Position numbers and translations under genes: made by a program. Positions 56,976-64,000 of a DNA stretch of 64,000 bases are shown here, piece after piece (within the stretch, counting starts at the first letter, position 1; each line of letters starts with the position of its first letter). This stretch comes from Lithospermum erythrorhizon. Taxonomy: Eukaryota > Streptophyta > Magnoliopsida > Boraginales > Boraginaceae. A model generated the notes under the pieces. The model saw only the letters and a program-made list of their open reading frames with translations, was not told the DNA's origin and made no database searches. The stretch lies in NCBI GenBank assembly GCA_019722365.1, contig JADFUC010002358.1:1488001-1552000 (forward strand), given 5' to 3'.

Positions 56976-57894
56976 GGGTAATTTGCACCCCTATGCCCCC
57001 CTATAAAGTTTTTTATGAACATCAGAACTTCTAATAATGCTTATAAAATTTATAAATCAACCATCATAATTTAGATAAAGTTTCTTAATTAGTCTCAGTC
57101 TTAAGGCTTTAAATAAATCTATTGGCGTATTTATAATCTACTTCATTCATTGTAGAATAAATATATCGATACGTCTACATAAACTTTTTTCATATATAAT
57201 TCTTTGTGATTAGTAATTCATAATAATCTCTATATTAATCTGCATCAAATACTCCTCGGTCTCCAAAGAAGATTGCTTTTATGCTAAACAACGATCAAAA
57301 ATTATACAAATATACTCATCATATTTTAATTTTAATTAAATTCTTGCTAATAGTGAAATGGCAAGAAAATTTTTAATTCGGAGTATATATTTTTCATCGG
57401 TCATTGTACAAGATATATCAAAATAATTAGAGTTGAACATATATTATTGATATTGTTTATACACACTAAAAATTAATTAAACTAAATATTTTTCTATATA
57501 CAAAAATTTTAAGCAAATGTAATAATTAATTGATATATATATATATGATTTAGGATTTATAAAAGTTATATAGATAATATGTACTAATTTTAATTTATCC
57601 AAAAATCAAGACTTGAGGCAATTAAGAATTTTTATAATTTTTTACTTATTACCTAAATGCTAGCATATCTCACTTTAATATATGACTTGAGACAATTAAA
57701 AAATTTGGAATATTTTAAGAAGTAAAATTATATATTTCCTTATGCCATTAGTAATATATTTAATGGTTAGCTAACGGCAATAGGTACAAAGGGTTGGGAT
57801 TTATAAGTTTATAAGGGAGTAATAGCATACTTTAAGTTTAAGGTGGGGTACGATGCTCATAAAAAACTTCTTTATAAAGGGGTGCAAATTACCC
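56976..57894. mobile_element. TIR element, Mutator-like (non-autonomous)
   Basis: Inverted ends: left 'gggtaatttgcacccctat' through 'aaagttttttatgaacatc' (56976-57023), right 'gatgctcataaaaaacttct' through 'aggggtgcaaattaccc' (57852-57894). Over about 43 bp the two ends match with few changes. Length 919 bp, no transposase frame. 'gggtaatttgcacccc' is a common start of plant Mutator-like MITEs. A 9-bp duplication was not clear (about 5 of 9 bases agree), so the superfamily is tentative. Confidence 0.72.
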
Positions 57895-60320
57895 TATTCT
57901 CGAGTTAGAGGCACCTATGTATTCAATGATGCCAAGCTTTCTAATTTAATTTCTCTCAACCGTAGTTAATCTTAAGAAAAGTCAATGTTTATATTTCTTT
58001 ATTCAATAAAAATCATATGAATAATTAAAAGAATATAATATGAAATGTTATAGTGTCTTATCGCACATCAAATCATTAATGAAATTTCGCAGTTAAATAT
58101 GGATTAGTGAATTATTTACAACACGTTATTTTATTAGTAAGTTTACCAACTTTTTTTAATTATGTAATAAAGATTATGAAGATAATAATTATGAAAAAAA
58201 TGAAAATTCAATTATATAATTTAAATGTATTAAAATAACTAATAAATAATAATTTACTACCAAAGTTTTAAGGATAATTCAATATGTGTAACCTTCTTGC
58301 AATTAATATGGTAATTAGATTCATTAAAGTTGTTTGAGTCAATTTATATTATAACTTTGTTAAAATTGATCAATGAAAAATAAACAAAAATAATTCTTTT
58401 TTATGATGACGGTATACCTTTAGACCAAGTGAATTTGAAGACCCAATTCCCTTTAACCATATATCAAATTTACAATGAAGTCCTTAATGTATACGATTAA
58501 TTAACTTTCACGAAACCGCCAAACGAATTCATTCTAAAAGTTATTCATGGTTTCGAGTAACCCGGCTCATGTTGTGTAATTTTGGGGTGTAACCCTATGT
58601 AGATTCTTGGTGATGTTATATGAATTGAGATTTTCAGGAATTTTGGCCTCAATTAAATAAAATCACAAGCAGAAAATACAATTATGCCCCTTCATTATGG
58701 GTATTTTAAATTGCCTCAAAAAAAGACTAAACACTTACATAAACAGACTTTTAATATATATATGTATATAGATATAGATAGAGATATAGATATATATATA
58801 TCTAGAGTTTTATTCAGAAACAAACTTCGATTTGTTTAGAGAGTTGCATCCAATAGATATGCACTACAAGTATATAATTTTCACACAGAATTGGTTTTTG
58901 ATAAGCCAATAGTAACAATCAAAAGGCTTCACTACATGAGAATATATTATTCTTTTATAAAACTCAACCAAGAGAAGTCGAGTAATGGAGAATCGTGAGG
59001 TAATGTGTATGAAAGATGCAATTTCGACGACATGTTGACATATATCGTACGAGAAATTTATATATCTCAATGAAAGCTAATTATTCTTAATTTATAAATC
59101 TTTAGTAGAACTTCACTTTTTACATAATTACATGTTTTCTTTTGTCTTGATACTGTATATCTTTCGATTACCTACATAAATTTCAGAAGTGTACTTGAAT
59201 ATTATTTCATTACTTTGATTTTTTTTGTATTTAGATTTATTTATATTTTTTGTGTTATTTGTTTCTATTTTATGTAGAATTGGTATTTATTTTTCGATTT
59301 CTTATACCAATTTACAAATATTTTATGCATGTATTTAGATTTGTATAATTTATGATCGAATATCAATTGATATAATTATTATAATTTTTTTTATAGAATT
59401 ACTACAAATACAATTGAATAAGGAAAAACGTATAGATCAATTGAAATTGAAGTACTTTCGCAAAAGATAACTAATCGGATAAAATAATTAGAATGATTTC
59501 ATATCGAAATCTTTACCAAAAGAACTTACAATATAGATAAATGTAATATAACGATACTAATCCAGTTATTAAACACATGTTTCCATTTGTTAACACATTA
59601 TTAATTTGATGACCTGTTAGCTAGTCTATGCTCTTAATTCTTTTGTTACTGTCATTTTTTGACATTTTGACTAACAAATGAAAGGTTAGTATGCTAATTT
59701 GTTAATGGTGCCAACTTTAGTTTATTGTTATAATTATTAAACTTTATTAATTTTTTATTTCCTTCTCATATATTTTATCTTTTTGATTCATCATATTAAT
59801 TGCATAGTTATGGTTAATATAATATAATATAATATAATAATAATGTTAATATCAAATTCTAATTTTGAGAAAATATAGGTTCAAATTTATCTTATAAGTG
59901 TAATACAATATTGTCGAAGAAGTGGAGTTGCTAAAAAGATAACGATGACAAAGATACATGAAGAGAAAGACAGAATACTCAACAAAAAAGAACTAGCATG
60001 TAAATTTCTTCGGGATAAAGAAACTTAAACTTAATATATGTGGTATAAAGATACACAAAAGAAGAAGAAAAAAGAGGCTCTAATTAACAAAGAATCGATA
60101 ACTAAAAATATGACTAATAAATCTTAATAAAAATGAAGATGTAGTGAACCTATCACCTTTCATATAAAATAAAAAATAAACAAGGAGAAGTTTTGATTAT
60201 TTGACTATGACACCGAATTTTAGATAAACAGTTTGTAAAATATGGTATATGATATTTCTACGTTGATAATTTCATAATTTTAAGGAAATGATGTTCATTA
60301 GAATTTATAAAAATTTATTT
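57895..60320. other. No gene recognised; AT-rich repeat DNA
   Basis: Includes (TA)/(GATA) runs at 58755-58800 and an 'aatat' microsatellite at 59817-59842. No convincing frame over 70 codons. Part of it presumably belongs to the element whose 3' end is at 60428. Confidence 0.45.
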
Positions 60321-60329
60321 ATTAGATGA

Positions 60330-60428
60330 TTTTGTTTCACAGCTACCATTTTTTGTTACAATTTATAATTATACCAAATAATTCACGTACGTAAAATAAT
60401 GTTGCTAACGCAAGTCCCTTTTTACTAG
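60330..60428 (+). mobile_element. Helitron-like 3' end (H5), 5' limit unknown
   Basis: Plus strand: 'gctaacgcaagtcccttttt' then 'actag' ends at 60428, followed by T. It matches, in reverse complement, the H1 end at 11693. Upstream, 'ataattcacgtacgt' corresponds to the 'atcacgtgcaaca' region of H1. How far the element extends to the left is not visible. Confidence 0.55.
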
Positions 60429-60552
60429 TATATATAAAAAAGACGAAGTCAGTTCTCGAAGTTTTTCATTTTTCGAACGGACTAAAATACCCTTAATGAA
60501 GGTATAATTGTATTTTGATAAATTTTAATTAAAATAAAATACTACAAATACA

Positions 60553-60571
60553 AATCCTATAATATAGGATT
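60553..60571. repeat. Palindrome in H6 (8-bp arms)
   Basis: 'aatcctataatataggatt'. Equivalent to the H3 palindrome at 21524-21542. Confidence 0.85.
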
Positions 60572-60949
60572 CTACATGCAAATAGAATTATTTTATTGTA
60601 TTGACTCTATTACAAGTTGTATATGGTATGAAATTATAGGACTCTACTTAATAAAATTATTAAGTTCGATACAAAATTGACACATTATTTTTACTTGAAT
60701 AATCAAAAGTATTATGTTAAGAATAATACTAGGTTAAAAATACGATGAAAAATATTTAAAGTATTAATATATTTAACGTAATTTACTAAAAATATTATAA
60801 TTTGTTATTCAAATCAATGTTATGTATATAAATTAGGATGAAAAAATTTATTAATTTGATCATTACAAAATTAATCTAGACAATCTTTCTCTAATAATAA
60901 TTTGTTAATTTTAATTTATTGAAAAATTTCTAGGTACGAAGGTAATAAG

Positions 60950-61690
60950 TATATAGTAATCATAAGTTATCAATTTTATTGGTGAATTTTTAAATAATTG
61001 TGACTATTGAAAAATAAAATTGAGCGATGTTTTAGAGAACGACGTCATATTTAGTATTTATAAATTTTGGTGGTTGAGTTTAAAATAATGTTACTTATTG
61101 AAAAGAAAACCCATAAATATTTTAGAGATGGAGATGGTATGCGCCTTCATAATCTTTTTAGTTTTGTCGGTCAGAGTTTTCATACCTTAATCTTCATGAC
61201 TTTAGTTTTGTCGGTTAAATTTTAAATAATTTCGACTATCGAACGTTAAAATCGAAACCCATCTTTAGAAACTGATGTGGGAATGTAGTATTTATAAATT
61301 TTAAATTTGATTTGACTTTTAAATAATTTTAACTATTCAAAAGTTAAAAATTAATTAACTCTTTTTTAGGAGACGGAGGTACAATGATGTTTTCATAATC
61401 TTTTAAGTTTTGTTGGTTGAGCTTTTTAAAATTTTGACTATTGAAAAAAAAAAAAAAAATTAAACGCCATTTTAGATGAATTTTTTGTGCAGATTCATAA
61501 TTTAAGGGTTAAATTCCCAATAATTTTGACTATTGAAAAGAAAATCAAACAACCTTTTAGAGATGGAGGTAGTATATAATATTCATGATTGAAATTTTGT
61601 TGGTTGACATTTAAATAATTTTGATTATCGAAAAGCAAAAATTTTACGATCTAGAGATAAATTTAATATGTAATATTCAAACTTTATATT
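60950..61690. repeat. ~95-bp minisatellite array in H6 (opposite orientation)
   Basis: Marker 'taaataatt-tgactattga' recurs near 60989, 61080, 61216, 61317, 61424, 61520 and 61612. Spacings are 91-136 bp, mostly about 92-107. It is the reverse complement of the arrays in H1, H3 and H4. Confidence 0.78.
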
Positions 61691-61709
61691 TAACTATGGA
61701 AAAATTATA

Positions 61710-61925
61710 CTCCCTCCATTTCAAAAATGTATGATCGCTTCAACAAAATATTTACTTTTTATAAGAGTCGATTGCTTCGGCAATTTCAACGCATTTTTAC
61801 AATTCCAATGTAGCCTTTTTACATTCGAATGTATTCCGTAGCTTTTACAATCTCACGTAGTTTTTCACAATCCCTTAATAAAATATTTTTATCTAAACAA
61901 TCATCTATTTCTGAAAGTGACGGAG
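61710..61925. mobile_element. Stowaway-like MITE
   Basis: Left end 'ctccctccatttcaaaaatg', right end 'ctgaaagtgacggag', with TA at 61708-61709 and 61926-61927. The ends are inverted repeats ('ctccctccatttc' against 'ctccgtcactttc'). 216 bp, non-coding, inserted in H6 at the edge of the repeat array. Confidence 0.85.
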
Positions 61926-62027
61926 TATCGATTATTTAGTTGTATTTTCTCAAAAAGATATGCGCTTCATTAATTTAATACCTAGATGATTATAATGTCT
62001 TAGTAGATAATAATGTATATGGTCAAA

Positions 62028-62032
<5 letters not shown>

Positions 62033-62070
<38 letters not shown>

Positions 62071-63215
62071 CACGAATTGTCTTAAAAGTTTCTCCTCTTT
62101 TTCGTGATTGAATGGACTAAAATACCCTTACTAAATAACCATGTTGTGATCATTAATGAAGGCCATAATTGTATTTTACTTGATAAATTAAAATCAATAT
62201 TTTTTCTACGTATGTAAAGCAAGGCCTTCCCCTACCCATAACTCTTCAACTAATGTCCACCATAAACACATCATACTCCTATTTTAACTATGCTTCTTGG
62301 ATTAATACGATTATGTTTCTAGGAAATTAAAATATTATATTGAAAATAACTTCGATAATGGTAAAATAACTAAAACAATAAACTCCTTAGCAATTATATT
62401 TTTCTGCAAAGAATGTTGTTAACCCTTGTATAAGCAAATTCTAACAAGAAACATAATATTTCAGACGACAATTACTGGACAATCCAAAATCCAATTTCGG
62501 CCAAACATCATCACCACGTAATTAGCCGGACCGCTTGAGCGATCGCAGTAAGTTTTCGGCTAATATGACATATCGATGTTTCAGAGTTTCGTTTTTGAAG
62601 GTAGTTTTCCAATCGTGAAAATAATTAAGTAACTTTTCAGAAACGTTTTGTAAAATACTAAAAACTCAAGAAAAGATTTATAAATTAACATATATTTATA
62701 CAAACAAAAAATATTACAATGAACATATCTATTTAAACTCATTAATGAAATTAAAATAAACACCTAATTTTTTGAGACATGACAATCTTTTATGATATAG
62801 TTAAATGTTATGTTTTTATTTTGACTTTGATCTGGACTTTTTTTTTGCTTTTTTACATATTAATATGGTTATAGTTTCGAAATCATGAAATCCACTTGAA
62901 GTATTGGAATAAGGTCACAGAAACGACTTTGTAAGGTTGTGTTTGGATATTTTAATGAATGCAGATATAATGTAACTTAATCCATATTCCGATTTCATAT
63001 TACTTAGCTGATATTTTAAACCCTTGCTTATCTCCATTCCCTTAAACAATCACATTATCCCATATGAGGTGTTAAACCATTACCCCAATATGGTGGTATT
63101 AGCTTATTACCTTATACAAGGTAATGAAATATAAATAAATTATTAACATTATAGATATAATATATATAATAATAAATAATTATATATTTATATGTAATAT
63201 AATATTAAATATATG
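62033..63215 (+). mobile_element. Helitron-like 5' end and following insertion nested in H6
   Basis: A long (TA)n run (62033-62067) leads into 'aagcacgaattgtcttaaaa' and 'cgtgattgaatggactaaaa', the family's 5' end, matching H2's. H6 sequence resumes at about 63215, as judged from H3. The 3' end of this inner element was not recognised; 62940-63125 ('ggttgtgtttggat' to 'aaggtaatgaaat') may be another small element inside it. No gene. Confidence 0.45.
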
Positions 63216-63694
63216 TGTATTATATTAACTATATTAATATGTTGTATATCTATATACTATATACGTGCGGTGAATTGCATAAGCAAAGTCAAGCCTAATT
63301 AATGTATTTCCTATTTTATCCTCCTCGACAATTTTTTATTTTAGTTCTCATAGTAACTTCTTCATGTGTAACCGCCTAACAAGATATAAATTTTCCATAA
63401 ACTACTACTATAAATATTATCAACTATGTAATACCATAATTATCACCAAATATAAAAATAAAAAAGTTGTTTCACAATCCTTTATCTTTATTTTCTCTAA
63501 CTTTTCATCTTATTTCTTTGCGCTTTTTTTTTAAAAAAGTTTTCATTATAATTTTATTATAAAAATAAATAATTTGCACAGAAAGACGCAAAGTAATACA
63601 TAAATTAGTATATATAATTTTTTTAATTTATCTATATAATTAACTAATCAATATGTACGGTAAATGTATCTAATGAAAAATTATAAAGGAAAAT

Positions 63695-63752
63695 ATTTTA
63701 TAATAAAATATAGAATTTTATAATAAAATATAGAATTTTATAATAAAATATA
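63695..63752. repeat. 20-bp tandem repeat, about three copies
   Basis: 'ttttataataaaatatagaa' repeated in tandem. It is a simple AT-rich minisatellite; nothing else is seen to the window end. Confidence 0.85.
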
Positions 63753-64000
63753 TTAGTATTGTTCAAAATTTAAAAATAATATACTTTAAAGTAATAATAT
63801 CTAAAATTACGTTAAAATCTATAATTTAATCATCTTAATATCAATTTTTGAATTTTGAAAATAAATTTAAATTAATATTTTATAATATTACTTTAAACTA
63901 AGTATTGCATTTCAAAACTAATATATTTCAATATTACATGAAACTAATATATTATTGATATATAACTTGAAATTACTACTAGTTACTTTAAAATATATAC

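Larger units (their letters stand above)
60430..63608 (+). mobile_element. Helitron-like element H6 (plus strand)
   Basis: Begins at a short TA run followed by 'gacgaagtcagttctcga' and 'cggactaaaatacccttaat'; ends near 63608 with 'gacgcaaagtaatacataaa' and 'ttag'. It is the opposite-strand relative of H3: the same palindrome (60553-60571), the same blocks after it, a ~95-bp array (60950-61690), and a matching 3' segment (63240-63600). A MITE (61710-61925) and a second Helitron 5' end (from about 62033) are inserted. It starts two bases after the H5 3' end, so H5 and H6 are head to tail. Confidence 0.6.

Noticed and set aside
57249..57385. Small MITE between 'tactcctcggtctcc' and 'attcggagta'
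   Set aside because: Only about 9 terminal bases pair and the element would lie within another TIR element. The evidence is too weak.

Overview
The window is nuclear DNA from a flowering plant, most likely a eudicot. It is AT-rich, carries one intron-containing plant R2R3-MYB gene, and is otherwise filled with plant transposable elements in many states of decay. The species cannot be named from sequence alone. No rRNA gene, tRNA gene, CRISPR array, bacterial operon or organelle insert was recognised. Only one gene looks intact and functional: a subgroup-4 (MYB4-like) repressor of phenylpropanoid genes on the minus strand at 32.75-34.2 kb, with exon 1, a 616-bp intron, exon 2, a TATA box and an upstream AC-type MYB site.

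Layout. 0-3.1 kb: diverged repeat DNA with a direct repeat on either side of a decayed coding-like stretch. 4.5-8.0 kb: four fragments of one Copia LTR/primer-binding-site family, two abutting Stowaway-like MITEs and a duplicated 100-bp segment. 9.4-11.6 kb: a solo Ty3/Gypsy LTR. 11.7-21.7 kb: a chain of three Helitron-like elements, head to tail on the minus strand, one interrupted by a 2.5-kb Gypsy-type solo LTR. 21.7-26.9 kb: low-information DNA with a tandem duplication, a SINE with a perfect target-site duplication and a MITE. 26.9-30.4 kb: a short-LTR Copia element with recognisable reverse transcriptase. 30.4-35.1 kb: the gene island around the MYB gene. 35.1-35.7 kb: a CACTA-like terminus with nested inverted repeats. 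35.9-43.4 kb: a Ty3/Gypsy chromovirus (Tekay/Del-like) on the minus strand, with gag, protease, RT, integrase and chromodomain all decayed. 44.6-46.3 kb: a hAT transposase pseudogene. 46.7-52.3 kb: remains of a CACTA element with a TNP2 transposase pseudogene. 53.6-57 kb: another Helitron-like element, followed by a Mutator-like TIR element at 57.0-57.9 kb. 60.3-63.6 kb: Helitron-like elements in the opposite orientation, one containing a MITE and a nested Helitron 5' end. The last bases are AT-rich repeats.

How it fits together. Apart from the MYB gene, no set of genes works as a pathway. The region is a nest of autonomous and non-autonomous transposons around one regulatory gene. The best candidates for a less-described pattern are the head-to-tail Helitron-like chain and the ~95-bp minisatellite these elements carry, present in four arrays in this window. 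All family assignments come from reading motifs and translations by eye; no database search was run.
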